Notes: generated from the letters alone by a model not told the origin. A DNA stretch of 64,000 bases from Hyphomicrobiales bacterium (GCA_930633495.1 CAKNFJ010000001.1:2353001-2417000); one strand, 5' to 3'. Positions 1-9,653 are shown, counted from the first letter of the stretch. Made by a program: numbers and translations.

Positions 1-1062
1 GGCCATATCCAACTTTCGCGCTCGACCGATCTCGTCGTCGTCGCTCCGGCGACCGCCGATCTCATCGCCAAGATGGCGAACGGCCTTGCCGACGACCTCG
101 CCTCGACCGCCCTGCTCGCGACCGACAAGCGCGTCCTGATCGCGCCCGCGATGAACCCGCGGATGTGGCAGCATCCGGCGACGCGCCGGAACATGGCGCA
201 GCTGGAGAAGGACGGCATCCTCGTCGTCGGGCCGAATGTCGGGGCCATGGCCGAACGCGGCGAGAGCGGGCCGGGCCGGATGGCCGAACCGCCCGAGCTC
301 CTAGCCGCGATCGAACTCGCGCTCGCTGGCGAAAAACCGCCGGCCCAGCGCGCCATCGGCTTCCTCGGCCGGCTGCCCGGCAGCGAACACGCGAAATCGG
401 GCCTGCTCGCCGGCAAGCATGTCCTGATCACCTCGGGGCCGACCCATGAGGCGATCGATCCGGTGCGCTACATCGCCAACCGCTCCTCCGGAAAGCAGGG
501 CCATGCCATTGCCGCGGCGGCAGCCGCGGCGGGCGCGCGCGTCACGCTGGTCAGCGGCCCGGTCAACCTGCCCGACCCGGCCGGGGTCGAGACCATTCAT
601 GTCGAATCCGCGCGCGAGATGCTGACCGCGGTCGAGACGGCGCTGCCGGCAGACATCGCGATCTTCGCCGCCGCCGTCGCCGACTGGCGCGTCGCCGGGG
701 CCGCATCGGAAAAGATGAAGAAGGATGGCAAGGCGCTGCCGCCGCTCGCGCTAGTCGAGAACCCCGACATCCTCGCCACCGTCGCCCATCGCAAGAGCGC
801 GCGCCCGCCGCTGGTCGTCGGCTTCGCGGCGGAGACGCAGAACGTCATCGACTACGCCAGGGCCAAGCTCAGGAAGAAGGGCTGCGACCTGATCGTCGCC
901 AACGATGTCGGCGGAGCCGGAGTGATGGGCGGCGATGCCAATACGGTCCATCTCGTCACCTCCGCGGGCGTCGAAACCTGGCCGACACTGCCGAAGGACG
1001 AGGTCGCGACCCGCCTGATCGCGCATATCGCCGGGCTTGCCGCCGCCGGCCGGCCGGATTGA
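1..1062 (+). CDS. coaBC: Bifunctional phosphopantothenoylcysteine decarboxylase/synthase CoaBC (5' truncated)
   Basis: Coenzyme A synthesis: joins cysteine to 4'-phosphopantothenate and decarboxylates the product. The reading frame is open from base 1, so the N-terminus lies outside the window; the ATG at 73 is internal. The end of the decarboxylase (CoaC) domain is seen with the PAMN motif followed by MW. The synthase (CoaB) domain starts near base 410 with [16 protein letters not shown] and the SSGKQG motif, and carries the AAVADW segment and the lysine-rich KMKK catalytic region. The stop at 1060-1062 lies just ahead of dut, so the two genes are probably co-transcribed. Family assignment is firm. 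Confidence 0.95.
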   Translation, partial: GHIQLSRSTDLVVVAPATADLIAKMANGLADDLASTALLATDKRVLIAPAMNPRMWQHPATRRNMAQLEKDGILVVGPNVGAMAERGESGPGRMAEPPELLAAIELALAGEKPPAQRAIGFLGRLPGSEHAKSGLLAGKHVLITSGPTHEAIDPVRYIANRSSGKQGHAIAAAAAAAGARVTLVSGPVNLPDPAGVETIHVESAREMLTAVETALPADIAIFAAAVADWRVAGAASEKMKKDGKALPPLALVENPDILATVAHRKSARPPLVVGFAAETQNVIDYARAKLRKKGCDLIVANDVGGAGVMGGDANTVHLVTSAGVETWPTLPKDEVATRLIAHIAGLAAAGRPD

Positions 1063-1067
1063 CGGCG

Positions 1068-1547
1068 ATGGTGACGGTCGCGTTGCAACGCCTGCCGCAT
1101 GGTGCCGATCTGCCCTTGCCCGCCTATGAGACGGCCGGGGCGGCGGGGCTCGACCTGCGTGCCGCCATCGGCGAGACGCTGATGCTCGCCCCCGGCGAGA
1201 GATCCCTGGTCCCGACCGGGCTGGCTCTGCAATTGCCGGACGGGTTCGAAGGGCAGGTGCGGCCGCGCTCGGGCCTCGCGGTGAAGCACGGCGTCACCGT
1301 CCTGAACGCGCCGGGCACGGTGGACAGCGACTATCGCGGCGAGGTCAAGGTGCCGTTGATCAATCTCGGGCAGGAGCCCTTCGCCATCGCGCATGGCGAC
1401 CGCATCGCGCAGCTGGTCGTCGCGCCGGTGACGCGAGCCGTCCTCACCGAGGTCGCCAGCCTCGATGCCACTGCGCGCGGCGCGGGCGGCTTCGGCTCCA
1501 CCGGCGTCGCCGGCGGCGCGCGCGCCGGGCAGGAGCCGGCAACATGA
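1068..1547 (+). CDS. dut: dUTP diphosphatase (dUTPase)
   Basis: Hydrolyses dUTP to dUMP and pyrophosphate, keeping uracil out of DNA and supplying dTMP synthesis. All five motifs of the trimeric dUTPase family are visible: [15 protein letters not shown], the [10 protein letters not shown] block with its catalytic Asp and Tyr, GDRIAQLV, and the C-terminal [10 protein letters not shown] that closes over the active site. The ATG at 1068 is chosen; an in-frame TTG at 1059 overlaps the coaBC stop and would add three residues. The dut stop overlaps the next start as ATGA, indicating translational coupling to the Rrf2 gene. Cytosolic. Confidence 0.95.
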   Translation: MVTVALQRLPHGADLPLPAYETAGAAGLDLRAAIGETLMLAPGERSLVPTGLALQLPDGFEGQVRPRSGLAVKHGVTVLNAPGTVDSDYRGEVKVPLINLGQEPFAIAHGDRIAQLVVAPVTRAVLTEVASLDATARGAGGFGSTGVAGGARAGQEPAT

Positions 1548-1996
1548 TGCCAGCCTCGCATCGCAGCCTGCTCGCCATCGCGGCCGTCGTCGACATCGCG
1601 CTGCATGCGCGGCCCTCGCCCGTCGCGGCGAAGCTTCTGGCGGCCCGGCACGCGCTGCCGCCGCGCCATCTCGAAACGCTGCTGCAGACGCTCGTCCGGG
1701 CCGGCATCCTGAAAGGCGTGCGCGGGCCGCGTGGCGGCTACGAACTCGCCCGCGAGCGGCGCAAGGTCACAGCCGGCGACATCGCGCGCGCCGCGATGCA
1801 GGAGCTCGGCGAAGACGGGCTCGGTCCCTTGCCGCAGTCGCGACTGGTCGAGGAGGTCGTCGAGCCAGAGGTCGAGGCCGCCGCTGCGGCCTTTCTCGCC
1901 GCGCTCGACAAGGTCACGGTCGAGGAGCTCTGCCAGAGGGCGCAGGCCAAGGCTGTCTTCGGCCAGCATGGCCCGGGAGTCGATTTTACAATATAA
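1544..1996 (+). CDS. Rrf2-family transcriptional regulator
   Basis: 150-residue winged-helix DNA-binding protein. The Rrf2 signature is clear: helix-turn-helix around [17 protein letters not shown], then the wing [14 protein letters not shown]. It lacks the three-cysteine cluster that ligates Fe-S in IscR, NsrR and RirA; the only Cys in the second half is in EELCQRA. This cluster-free form resembles CymR-type regulators of cysteine metabolism, and cysK lies 85 bases downstream on the same strand, so control of cysteine synthesis is a reasonable inference. It overlaps dut by 4 bases (ATGA). The direct target site was not identified. Confidence 0.85.
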   Translation: MMPASHRSLLAIAAVVDIALHARPSPVAAKLLAARHALPPRHLETLLQTLVRAGILKGVRGPRGGYELARERRKVTAGDIARAAMQELGEDGLGPLPQSRLVEEVVEPEVEAAAAAFLAALDKVTVEELCQRAQAKAVFGQHGPGVDFTI

Positions 1997-2040
1997 TTAT
2001 GTAATTTATTTCTTTAATCGACAATTTCCGTGAATTGACC
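1983..2040 (+). promoter_or_regulatory. AT-rich leader between the Rrf2 gene and cysK, probable promoter region
   Basis: The end of the Rrf2 gene and the following gap are strikingly AT-rich in an otherwise GC-rich region (runs such as AATTATGTAATTTATTTC). No other gap in this gene group looks like this, so the cysK promoter and a regulator site probably lie here. I cannot define -35/-10 boxes or a palindrome with confidence. Confidence 0.4.
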
Positions 2041-2080
2041 TAGCCTCGCGACCGAACGTTCCGTCCAGAGGAGTCATTCC

Positions 2081-3052
2081 ATGGCTGAAGCACAGAAGTC
2101 GACGAAGGCCCCCGGGCGCGGGCGCATCTACAACTCGATCACCGACACCATCGGCGATACGCCACTGGTCAAGCTCAACCGCCTGCCGGCCGAGCGCGGC
2201 GTCAAGGCGACGATCCTCGCCAAGCTCGAATTCTTCAACCCGATCTCCAGCGTGAAGGACCGCATCGGCGTCAACATGATCGACGCGCTGGAGGCCTCCG
2301 GCGCGCTGAAGCCGGGCGGCACGCTGATCGAGCCGACCTCCGGCAACACCGGCATCGCGCTCGCCTTCGTCGCGGCCGCGCGCGGCTATCGCCTGATCCT
2401 GGTGATGCCCGAGACGATGTCGCTGGAGCGGCGCAAGATGCTCGCCTTGCTCGGCGCCGAGCTCGTGCTGACGCCCGGCCCGGGCGGCATGCGCGGCGCC
2501 GTCGCCAAGGCCGAGGAACTCAAGGCCGAGATTCCGGGCTCCATCATCCCGCAGCAGTTCGAGAACCCGCACAATCCGGAGATCCACCGCAAGACGACGG
2601 CCGAGGAAATCTGGAACGACACCGATGGCGGGGTCGACATCATCATCTCCGGCGTCGGCACGGGCGGCACCATCACCGGCGTCGGGCAGGTGCTGAAGGC
2701 GCGCAAGCCGGGCGTGAAGATGGTCGCGGTCGAGCCCGAGGATTCTCCGGTTCTCTCCGGCGGCCAGGCCGGGCCGCACAAGATCCAGGGCATCGGAGCC
2801 GGCTTCGTGCCCGGCGTGCTCGATCGCGGCGTGATCGACGAGGTCGTCACCGTCGGCAACCAGACCGCCTTCGAGACGGCGCGCGCGCTCGCCAAGAGCG
2901 AGGGCATCCCGGCCGGCATCTCCTCCGGCGCGGCGGTGGCCGCGGCGCTCGAGGTCGGTGCACGGCCAGAAAATGCCGGCAAGACCATCGTGGTGATCAT
3001 CCCCTCTTTCGCCGAGCGCTACATCTCCAGCGCCTTGTTCGAAGGTCTGTGA
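2081..3052 (+). CDS. cysK: Cysteine synthase A (O-acetylserine sulfhydrylase)
   Basis: PLP enzyme making L-cysteine from O-acetylserine and sulfide; 323 residues, normal for the family. The PLP lysine is K59 in the SSVKDR motif; the substrate loop PTSGNTG follows, then the phosphate-binding GTGGT loop and a late SSGAA motif that holds the pyridine nitrogen. A Shine-Dalgarno GAGG lies just before the ATG at 2081. The stop overlaps the GTG start of the next gene. Position behind a cluster-free Rrf2 gene suggests sulfur or cysteine-dependent control. Confidence 0.95.
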   Translation: MAEAQKSTKAPGRGRIYNSITDTIGDTPLVKLNRLPAERGVKATILAKLEFFNPISSVKDRIGVNMIDALEASGALKPGGTLIEPTSGNTGIALAFVAAARGYRLILVMPETMSLERRKMLALLGAELVLTPGPGGMRGAVAKAEELKAEIPGSIIPQQFENPHNPEIHRKTTAEEIWNDTDGGVDIIISGVGTGGTITGVGQVLKARKPGVKMVAVEPEDSPVLSGGQAGPHKIQGIGAGFVPGVLDRGVIDEVVTVGNQTAFETARALAKSEGIPAGISSGAAVAAALEVGARPENAGKTIVVIIPSFAERYISSALFEGL

Positions 3053-3501
3053 ACCCGGCAGCCATTCAGGTCGTCCGGCTGGCCGACAGCCTGCCGGACG
3101 ATTTCGAGGCGCTGCGCAACGAGGCGAGCGCCGAGAGCTATCGCTTCGTCGAGGGGCTGCGCGAGGAATGGCTGGCCGGCCGTTATGACGGCGGAGACGA
3201 CCACTTCGTCGTCTTTGCCGCGTTCCGCGACGGGGAACTGGCGGGCATCGGTGCGCTGACACCCGATCCCTATGATCCCGCGCCGGATCTGCTGCGGGTC
3301 AGGCATGTCTATGTCAGGCCGCTGCACCGTGGCGCCGGCATCGGCCGCGTTCTCGCGGCCGCCCTGATTCAGCAAGGGCTGGCGCTGACGCCGCGCCTTT
3401 CGCTGCGCGCCGCCGATCCGCGCGCGGCGGCCTTTTGGGAAGCAAACGGCTTCGGACCCGATTCCGGCGGAACGCGCCGCTCCCACCTGCTGACGCGCTG
3501 A
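3049..3501 (+). CDS. GNAT-family N-acetyltransferase
   Basis: 150-residue acetyltransferase of the GNAT superfamily. Motif A is seen as [18 protein letters not shown], which binds the acetyl-CoA pyrophosphate, and a C-terminal AAFWEANGF matches motif B (the common FYxxxGF ending). GTG start overlapping the cysK stop (GTGA), so it is probably translated with cysK. Substrate unknown; the link with cysK may be operonic only. Confidence 0.85.
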   Translation: MNPAAIQVVRLADSLPDDFEALRNEASAESYRFVEGLREEWLAGRYDGGDDHFVVFAAFRDGELAGIGALTPDPYDPAPDLLRVRHVYVRPLHRGAGIGRVLAAALIQQGLALTPRLSLRAADPRAAAFWEANGFGPDSGGTRRSHLLTR

Positions 3502-3507
3502 ACCGGC

Positions 3508-4377
3508 TCAGCGGACCAGGACGAGCCTGTTGCCCCATGGGTCGGCGATCGTCGGAACGCCATCCGTCTCGGTGCCGCCGCCCGCCAGGATTCGAGCGCG
3601 CATCGCCCCGAAATCCGCCTCGTCGCGCGCGACCACCTCGAAGCGGTCGAGGCCGGCTTCGCCGGGCTGGCGCGGCCCGGCGCCGCGGCTGCCCCAGATA
3701 TTGCCGGCGATGTGATGGTGATAGCCGCCGCTGGCGAGGAAGCTCGCGCCCGGATAGTGAACCATCAGGTCGAAGCCGAGCAGGTCGCGATAGAAAGCCT
3801 CGGCCGCGAGGGTATCGCCGACGCGCAGATGGATATGCCCCATCCCCGTCCCGACGGGCATGCCGGCATAGGCCCCGCTCTCCGCTTCGGCCAGCAGCCT
3901 GTCCAGATCGAGCCGCTCGGTCGCCATGGCGATGCCGCCATCGGGCTTGCGCGGCCATTCGGCACGGCTGCGGTCGCGATAGATCTCGATGCCGTTGCCT
4001 TCGGGATCGGAGAGATAGAGCGCCTCGCTGACGAGGTGATCGGAAGCACCTTCCAGCGGGATGCGGGTCTCGGCCGCATGCTTCAGCCAGTTGGCGAGGT
4101 CGCGACGCGACGGCAGCAGGATCGCGAGATGGAAGAGGCCTGCGGCCGAACCCGGCCGCGCCGCCCCGGCCTGAAGCCGGACGAGGACCTGTCCGTCGAT
4201 ACCGAGTTCCGCGCTGTCATGGTCCTGCCGGATCAGCCGCAGCCCGATCGCATCGCGATAATAGGCCGTCAGCCCGGCGAGATCGCGGACCCGCAGGGTC
4301 ACGGCCCCGATGTGATAGGGCGCATCATGCGCCTCCAGCCCGGCGGCGGGCGCGGCCTTCTCTGCGGTCATGGGCAT
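3508..4377 (-). CDS. VOC-superfamily protein, two glyoxalase/extradiol dioxygenase-like domains
   Basis: 289 residues with two vicinal-oxygen-chelate modules. The first begins HIGAVTLRV and carries a second histidine in LFHLAIL and a Glu in GNGIEIYRD, a plausible metal triad; the second begins HIHLRV and includes a YHHHIAGNIWGS segment. This architecture is that of CatE-like proteins (catechol 2,3-dioxygenase or glyoxalase-like). The ATG at 4377 is preferred over the longer frame to 4506 because AAGGA lies upstream at good distance and the extension is a low-complexity Arg-rich stretch. Substrate cannot be read from sequence. Confidence 0.85.
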   Translation of the reverse strand: MPMTAEKAAPAAGLEAHDAPYHIGAVTLRVRDLAGLTAYYRDAIGLRLIRQDHDSAELGIDGQVLVRLQAGAARPGSAAGLFHLAILLPSRRDLANWLKHAAETRIPLEGASDHLVSEALYLSDPEGNGIEIYRDRSRAEWPRKPDGGIAMATERLDLDRLLAEAESGAYAGMPVGTGMGHIHLRVGDTLAAEAFYRDLLGFDLMVHYPGASFLASGGYHHHIAGNIWGSRGAGPRQPGEAGLDRFEVVARDEADFGAMRARILAGGGTETDGVPTIADPWGNRLVLVR

Positions 4378-4502
4378 GGCGCGATCCTTGCGAGACAGTC
4401 GGGATGGCTGCCTCGTCAAAGATGGCGTTTCCTGCCGCGCTTGTCGCCTGCCTCGCCGGCAAGGGCGGGATTGCAGCGCTGCAATGAAGTAGGCTTTCTG
4501 CC

Positions 4503-5552
4503 TCAATCGACCTGTGCCGGCCCGACCCTGTCGGCCATGGTCGCGCCGCGCTCGCCGAGCGGTTTCGGCTTGCCCGTGGTGGTGTCATGCGCGGTCTGGT
4601 GCTCCAGCTCGGCGTTGAGTTCCGCCCCAGCGAGCACGATCGTCGCCGAGAGCCAGAGCCAGGTCATGAACACCACGACCGTGGCGAGCGAACCATAGGC
4701 GGCCGTGTAGTTGCCGAGCGTCGAGACATACCAGGAGAAGGCATAGGAGGCCGCGCCCCAGAGTAGGGCCGAGGCGATGGCGCCGGGCATGACCCAGATG
4801 AAGCGCATGCGCTCGCGGCTCGGGCCGATCCAGTAGAGAACCGCGATCGAGAGCGTCGCCAGAACGAAGAAGGCGGGCCAGCGCACCAGCCGAACCAGAC
4901 GCTCCAGCTCGAAATGGAACGGAAACAGCGCCGTCAGTACCGGCAGGCTCGCGATGGCGACCAGCGCCGCCGCCAGCAGCACGACGCCGCTGATGGTGGT
5001 AAACAGCGAGATCGCGTTGAGTTTAAGGAAGCTGCGTTTCTCCTGCTCGCGATAGATGATGTTGAGCGCGTCGAAGATCGCCTTCACCGCGGCATTGGCC
5101 GACCAGGCGGCCACGAGAAGGCTAATGTAGAAGGTCCAGGACAGGCTGACCTGCGACTGGGTCGAGAGCCGTATCGCCTGCTCGTGGATGAGCTCGCGCG
5201 CGGCCTGCGGGAACATGGTCGTCACCGTGTCGAGCTGCTCGGCGATGGTCCCCGGATCGGTGAAATAGCGGTAGATCGTGACCAGCAGCGACAGCGCCGG
5301 CACCAGCGACAGCAGGGTGAAGAAGGCGACGGCACCGGCGAGCGAAGTCAGGCGGTTGTCGGCGACGTTGCCGACGAAGCGCAGCAGAACGTCCTTCCAG
5401 CCGAGCCAGGTCATCTGCCACGGCGTCCTCGCTAGGCGCCCCCGCGCAGCCTCCTGCCGGCGCCGGTCGCGGTGGTTCGACAGGGCTCCCGACAGATAGC
5501 CCAGCACGACCCCCAGCCCGGCGGCGCCCGTGATCCGTTTGAGGAATGCCAT
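4503..5552 (-). CDS. YihY/BrkB-family inner-membrane protein
   Basis: 349-residue integral membrane protein. The family core is recognisable: the amphipathic start DVLLRFVGNVADNRLTSLAGA, then about six hydrophobic helices, the SWTFYISLLVAAWSANAAVKAIFDALN region and the C-terminal YGSLATVVVFMTWLWLSA helix. Formerly annotated as ribonuclease BN by mistake; true function of the family is unsettled. ATG at 5552 is chosen over a longer Arg-rich extension to 5615. No functional link to the neighbours is evident. Confidence 0.88.
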   Translation of the reverse strand: MAFLKRITGAAGLGVVLGYLSGALSNHRDRRRQEAARGRLARTPWQMTWLGWKDVLLRFVGNVADNRLTSLAGAVAFFTLLSLVPALSLLVTIYRYFTDPGTIAEQLDTVTTMFPQAARELIHEQAIRLSTQSQVSLSWTFYISLLVAAWSANAAVKAIFDALNIIYREQEKRSFLKLNAISLFTTISGVVLLAAALVAIASLPVLTALFPFHFELERLVRLVRWPAFFVLATLSIAVLYWIGPSRERMRFIWVMPGAIASALLWGAASYAFSWYVSTLGNYTAAYGSLATVVVFMTWLWLSATIVLAGAELNAELEHQTAHDTTTGKPKPLGERGATMADRVGPAQVD

Positions 5553-5724
5553 CTCGGGGTGACGTCTCCGCTGCCGTTGCGGCTGCAGCTTGCGAGCAAC
5601 CGCGCCGCGCCGCAATCGTTCCTATACGAAGCGCCCGGGAAGCGCGTTTAGCCGATTGTTAACCTTAATGCTTCGTTATGACGGGGCGCCGGATGGCTTG
5701 GCGCGCGATGCCCCGGAAAGCCCG

Positions 5725-6423
5725 ATGTCGAAGCTGAGATATGTCCTGGCAGGATGTGTGGCCCTGTTGTCGGGAGCGGCCGGCGCGGCCGATCCGCGCG
5801 GCGTCGCCCTGCCTCCCGCCCCGGAGCTGCCGGCGTTTTATTCCTGGACCGGCATCTATGCCGGTATCCAGGGCGGCTATGCCTGGGGCAGCAACCGGGT
5901 GCACATCGGGGCCCCGCTCGGAGTCTTCGCCCCGGCGAGCATCCAGATCGACGACGATGCCGCCTTCGGCGGCGCCCATGCGGGCTTCAACTACCAGTTC
6001 GGCAGCGTCGTCCTCGGCCTCGAGGGCGATATCGAAGCGGTCAACAGCCGCAGCCGCTTCGCCAGCGCCGGCCTTGTCGGCCGGGTTTCGCAGGATTGGC
6101 AGGGCGCCGCTCGCGCCCGTATCGGCTTCGCCTTCGACCGGCTGCTGGTCTATGCCGCCGGCGGCGCCTCGTTCACCGAATATGAGCGGCGCGTCTTCGA
6201 TGCCGCCGGGCTCAGTGAGCGGCTGACCAGCGCCCGCACCGGCTGGAATGTCGGGGCCGGCATCAATTTCGCCTTCACCGACAACCTGATCCTCGGCGCG
6301 GAATACCGCTACACCGATTTCGGGCGGAACCGCTTCGCGAGCTCCGGCGCCTTTCCGGGACTGACCGGCTCCCAGGAGCTGTCGACGCACAGCGCCCGCG
6401 CCAGCGTCGCCTACAAGTTCTGA
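5725..6423 (+). CDS. Outer-membrane beta-barrel protein, Omp25/Omp31-like
   Basis: 232 residues with a Sec signal peptide (MSKLRYV, hydrophobic core, cleavage after AGA about residue 21) and a mature part rich in alternating aromatic and polar residues: WTGIYAGIQGGYAWG, GAHAGFNYQFG, VLGLEGDIE, ARIGFAFDRLLVYAAGG, NLILGAEYRYTDFG. It ends in a C-terminal Phe (VAYKF), the outer-membrane assembly signal. This is the small eight-strand porin-like family common in Rhizobiales (Brucella Omp25/31). The ATG at 5725 is preferred because it starts the signal peptide. An AT-rich stretch near 5655-5675 may hold the promoter. Confidence 0.9.
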   Translation: MSKLRYVLAGCVALLSGAAGAADPRGVALPPAPELPAFYSWTGIYAGIQGGYAWGSNRVHIGAPLGVFAPASIQIDDDAAFGGAHAGFNYQFGSVVLGLEGDIEAVNSRSRFASAGLVGRVSQDWQGAARARIGFAFDRLLVYAAGGASFTEYERRVFDAAGLSERLTSARTGWNVGAGINFAFTDNLILGAEYRYTDFGRNRFASSGAFPGLTGSQELSTHSARASVAYKF

Positions 6424-6430
6424 GGCGCCT

Positions 6431-7036
6431 TCAGAAGCCCGTGCGCTGGCGGATCGCCGCCGCCAATGTCCCGTCGTCGAGATAGTCGAGCTCGCCGCCG
6501 ACCGGCACGCCATGGGCGAGCTTGGTCACCTTGACCGGCAGATGCGCCAGCAGGTCGGTGATGAAATGCGCCGTGGTCTGGCCGTCGACCGTGGCGTTGA
6601 GCGCGAGGATGACCTCCTTCATCGCCGGATCGGAGGCCCGCGACACCAGCGCATCGAGCGAAAGATGCTCCGGACGCACGCCATCGAGCGCCGAGAGCAC
6701 GCCGCCCAGGACGTGATAGCGCCCAGAGACGGCGCCCGAACGCTCCAGCGCCCAGAGATCGGAGATATCGGCGACGACGACGATCAGGCCGTCGTCGCGG
6801 CGCGGATCGGTGCAGAGGCCGCAAGGGTCGCTGGTATCGACATTGCCGCAGCGCGCGCAGACGACGATGCGCTCACGCGCCACCGCCATCGCCTCCGAAA
6901 GCGGACCGAGCAATTGCTCGCGCTTCTTGACCAGATGCAGCGCCGCGCGCCGAGCCGAGCGCGGCCCGAGCCCCGGCAGCTTGGCCAGGAGCTGGATCAG
7001 CCTTTCGATCTCGGGACCGGCGATGGCGCGGGACAT
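6431..7036 (-). CDS. recR: Recombination mediator protein RecR
   Basis: 201 residues, normal length. Works with RecO and RecF to load RecA at single-strand gaps. Visible domains in order: helix-hairpin-helix with [16 protein letters not shown], a four-Cys zinc finger (CARCGN...CGLC), the Toprim segment [20 protein letters not shown], and the C-terminal [17 protein letters not shown] block. It lies downstream of dnaX and ybaB on the same strand, the classic dnaX-ybaB-recR order. Confidence 0.97.
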   Translation of the reverse strand: MSRAIAGPEIERLIQLLAKLPGLGPRSARRAALHLVKKREQLLGPLSEAMAVARERIVVCARCGNVDTSDPCGLCTDPRRDDGLIVVVADISDLWALERSGAVSGRYHVLGGVLSALDGVRPEHLSLDALVSRASDPAMKEVILALNATVDGQTTAHFITDLLAHLPVKVTKLAHGVPVGGELDYLDDGTLAAAIRQRTGF

Positions 7037-7047
7037 GGCACTACCTT

Positions 7048-7177
7048 GTCATTCCGGGGCGGCCGCAGGCCGAACCCGGAACCCACGACCGGGTGAGCCC
7101 GGCAAACCGCATCGCCACGACCGGGCCGGCCCCGTCGTGGGTTCCGGGTTCTTCGCTTCGCAAAGCCCCGGAATGAC
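7048..7177. repeat. Long intergenic inverted repeat with GTCATTCCGG / CCGGAATGAC outer arms
   Basis: The gap between ybaB and recR is almost filled by a nested palindrome. The outer arms GTCATTCCGG (7048-7057) and CCGGAATGAC (7168-7177) are perfect reverse complements. Inner arms pair ACCCGGAACCCACGAC with GTCGTGGGTTCCGGGTT. The same outer arm type recurs at 16800-16905 and 23971-24074, so this is a dispersed family of the kind found between genes in many alphaproteobacteria. Because ybaB is followed by recR, it would be transcribed as a large hairpin inside the message. Confidence 0.85.
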
Positions 7178-7198
7178 AGCCGTTGGTTCGCGACAAGC

Positions 7199-7519
7199 TC
7201 AAAACAGCTTCATGCCCGGCGGGATCGGCAGGCCCTTGGTGATCTCGGCCATGCGCTCCTGCATGACGCGCTCGCCGCGGGTGCGGGCATCGTTGGCGGC
7301 GGCGACGATCAGGTCTTCGAGGATCTCGCGCTCGTCCGCGACCATCAGGCTCGGATCGATCTTCACGCCCTTGAACGCGCCCTTGGCCGTCATCGCGACC
7401 GTGACCATGCCGCCGCCGGCCGTGCCCTCAACCTCGACGGCGTCGAGCTCGGCCTGCATGTCGGCCATCTTCTGCTGCATCGCCTGCGCCTGCTTCATCA
7501 GGCCCATCATGTCCCGCAT
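7199..7519 (-). CDS. ybaB: YbaB/EbfC family nucleoid-associated protein
   Basis: 106-residue small DNA-binding protein. N-terminal helix rich in Met and Gln (MGLMKQAQAMQQKMADMQAEL), then VEVEGTAGGGMVTVAMTAKG and the conserved IDPSLM segment, all typical. Starts 21 bases after the dnaX stop and precedes recR, the common bacterial trio. Dimeric tweezers-like fold in known homologues. Confidence 0.95.
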   Translation of the reverse strand: MRDMMGLMKQAQAMQQKMADMQAELDAVEVEGTAGGGMVTVAMTAKGAFKGVKIDPSLMVADEREILEDLIVAAANDARTRGERVMQERMAEITKGLPIPPGMKLF

Positions 7520-7540
7520 GGAAAATCCTCCTCGAAAACC

Positions 7541-9415
7541 TCAGAAATCGATGCCGTCGAAATCCGGCTCGGCATCGTCGAACAGCGGCTCGGCGTCGGG
7601 CAGGTACTCGTCCTCCGACGGCACGGCCGCGGCATTCTCGGCCGCGGCGATGGCGCGCGGATCACGGACATCGACGATGCGCGCGCCGGGGAAGCGCTCC
7701 AGCACGGCCTTGACCGAAGGGTGGGCCGCGGCATCGCTCTCGCGCCGGTCCTTGGCCGCAGCCGCCTGCTCGCGCAGCGTGGCGCCGCCCTCCTCGTTGA
7801 CGACCGCGACCATCCAGGTCTGGTTCGTCCACTCCTTGAGGCGGCGCGAGAGGTCCTGAGCCAGAGTACGCGAGGCGCCCTCGGCGAGCGAGAACTCGAT
7901 GCGGCCGGGCTCGAAACGCACGGGCCGGATGTCGCGCTCCAGCGCGATCTTCAGCGTGATGTCGCGGTTCTGCGAGGCGAGCGCGACCACATCCTCGATC
8001 GAGGCGACGATCGCAGCCGGGGCCGCGACGGCGCGCGCGACCGGAACGGGGGCGGGATTGGCGCTGGCGAGGATCGGCCGGGCAGCGAGCGCAGTATTGC
8101 CGCCGCCTGACGGGGGACGCGGCGCGCCACCGCCATTGCCACCACCTTGGCCGTTACCCGGCATGGAGCCCATGCCGTCGCGCAGCATCTTCAAGGCTTC
8201 GTCCGGCGTCGGCAGGTCGGCGGCATGGGCGAGGCGCACCAGCACCATCTCGGCGGCCATCACCGGTCGATCGGCCTGCTTCACCTCGGACATGCCTTTG
8301 AGCAGCATCTGCCAGGTGCGGGCGAGCACGCGGATCGAGAGGCGCTGGGCGAAATCGCCGCCTCGCACGCGCTCGGCCTGGACGAGGCTGTTGTCCTTCA
8401 CCGCCTCGGGCACGAGCTTGAGACGGGTCACGAGATGGGTGAACTCGGCGAGATCGTTCAGTACCACGACCGGATCGGCGCCAGCGTCGTATTGCGCGCG
8501 CAGCTCGCCTAGCGCCGCCGCGATGTCGCCCTTCATCACCGCTTCGAAAAGATCGATGACGCGGGCCCGGTCGGCGAGGCCGAGCATGGAGCGGATGTCG
8601 TCGAGCGTGATCCGGCCGGCCGCATGTGCGATGGCCTGATCGAGGATCGAGAGCGAGTCGCGCACCGAGCCCTCGGCGGCGCGGGCGACGGCGGCAAGCG
8701 CCTCCTGCTCGGCATCGACGCCCTCTGCCTTGCAGATGCCAGCGAGGTGGTCGACCAGCACGTCGGCCTCGACGCGGCGCAGGTCGAAGCGCTGGCAGCG
8801 CGACAAAACCGTGATCGGCACCTTGCGAATTTCCGTCGTCGCGAAGATGAACTTCGCATGCGGCGGCGGCTCCTCCAGCGTCTTCAGGAAGGCGTTGAAG
8901 GCGCCGGTCGAGAGCATATGCACCTCGTCGACGATATAGACCTTGTAGCGCGCCGAAACCGGGGCGTAGCGCACGGCGTCGTTGATCTGGCGGATGTTGT
9001 CGACGCTATTGTTCGAGGCGGCGTCGATCTCCATCACGTCGATATGGCGGCCTTCGATGATCTCGCGGCAATGCACGCCGAATTCGCGGAGATCCGTGGT
9101 CGGGGCGCCTTGCCCATCGGAGGTCTGGAAGTTCAGCGCGCGCGCCAGGATGCGGGCCGTCGTCGTCTTACCGACGCCGCGCACGCCGGTCAGCATCCAG
9201 GCCTGCGGAATGCGGCCCGCCGCGAAGGCGTTGGTGAGCGTGCGCACCATCGCTTCCTGGCCGATCAGATCGCCGAAATGCGCCGGCCGGTATTTGCGGG
9301 CAAGCACGCGATAGGGCGTGGGCGCCGCGTTCGACGCAGCCTGCGGCACGGGCACCGGGTCGAAGCCGGCGAATCCCGGTTCGTCAGCAGAGGCAGCGTC
9401 GATCTGGTCGGTCAT
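7541..9415 (-). CDS. dnaX: DNA polymerase III subunits gamma/tau
   Basis: 624-residue clamp-loader ATPase. Visible: Walker A GVRGVGKTTTAR near residue 80, Walker B VDEVHML, the sensor FATTEIRKVPITVLSRCQRFDL with the arginine finger, then the domain III region and a Gly/Pro/Ala-rich hinge (GNGQGGGNGGG) leading to the tau C-terminal domain that binds polymerase and helicase. Three of the four zinc cysteines of the enterobacterial protein are missing; only GVHC remains. The ATG at 9415 is chosen; the longer frame to 9529 runs towards the SRP RNA gene. It heads dnaX-ybaB-recR. Confidence 0.95.
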   Translation of the reverse strand: MTDQIDAASADEPGFAGFDPVPVPQAASNAAPTPYRVLARKYRPAHFGDLIGQEAMVRTLTNAFAAGRIPQAWMLTGVRGVGKTTTARILARALNFQTSDGQGAPTTDLREFGVHCREIIEGRHIDVMEIDAASNNSVDNIRQINDAVRYAPVSARYKVYIVDEVHMLSTGAFNAFLKTLEEPPPHAKFIFATTEIRKVPITVLSRCQRFDLRRVEADVLVDHLAGICKAEGVDAEQEALAAVARAAEGSVRDSLSILDQAIAHAAGRITLDDIRSMLGLADRARVIDLFEAVMKGDIAAALGELRAQYDAGADPVVVLNDLAEFTHLVTRLKLVPEAVKDNSLVQAERVRGGDFAQRLSIRVLARTWQMLLKGMSEVKQADRPVMAAEMVLVRLAHAADLPTPDEALKMLRDGMGSMPGNGQGGGNGGGAPRPPSGGGNTALAARPILASANPAPVPVARAVAAPAAIVASIEDVVALASQNRDITLKIALERDIRPVRFEPGRIEFSLAEGASRTLAQDLSRRLKEWTNQTWMVAVVNEEGGATLREQAAAAKDRRESDAAAHPSVKAVLERFPGARIVDVRDPRAIAAAENAAAVPSEDEYLPDAEPLFDDAEPDFDGIDF

Positions 9416-9559
9416 GAGAACTGGTTTCGCCAATCGGGAGGCGAGGGTCAATGGCGCTTTACGCGGAGCTTGAGCACCATGCCGCGTCAGCTGCCGTGCC
9501 GAGCTGATGTCGGCTTGGCGCGGCGGCAACTCACGGCGCTTTCACAAGGCGCGCGAGGT

Positions 9560-9653
9560 GGGAGGCTGGACGAAGACCCGTTCGGTCTCGTTAGGGCTGC
9601 TTCCTTCCGGACCTGACCCGGTTGGCGAGTGAGACGTCCCTCGCCAACCTCCC
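9560..9653 (-). ncRNA. ffs: Signal recognition particle RNA, small (4.5S) type
   Basis: On the minus strand the 5' end GGGAGGTTGG pairs with the 3' end CCAGCCTCCC, giving a single long hairpin of about 94 nt. The conserved SRP domain is present: GTCAGGTCCGGAAGGAAGCA followed by GCCCTAA, which contains the GGAA tetraloop bound by Ffh. Position beside dnaX is common in alphaproteobacteria. Ends were placed by base pairing and may be off by a few bases. Confidence 0.93.
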
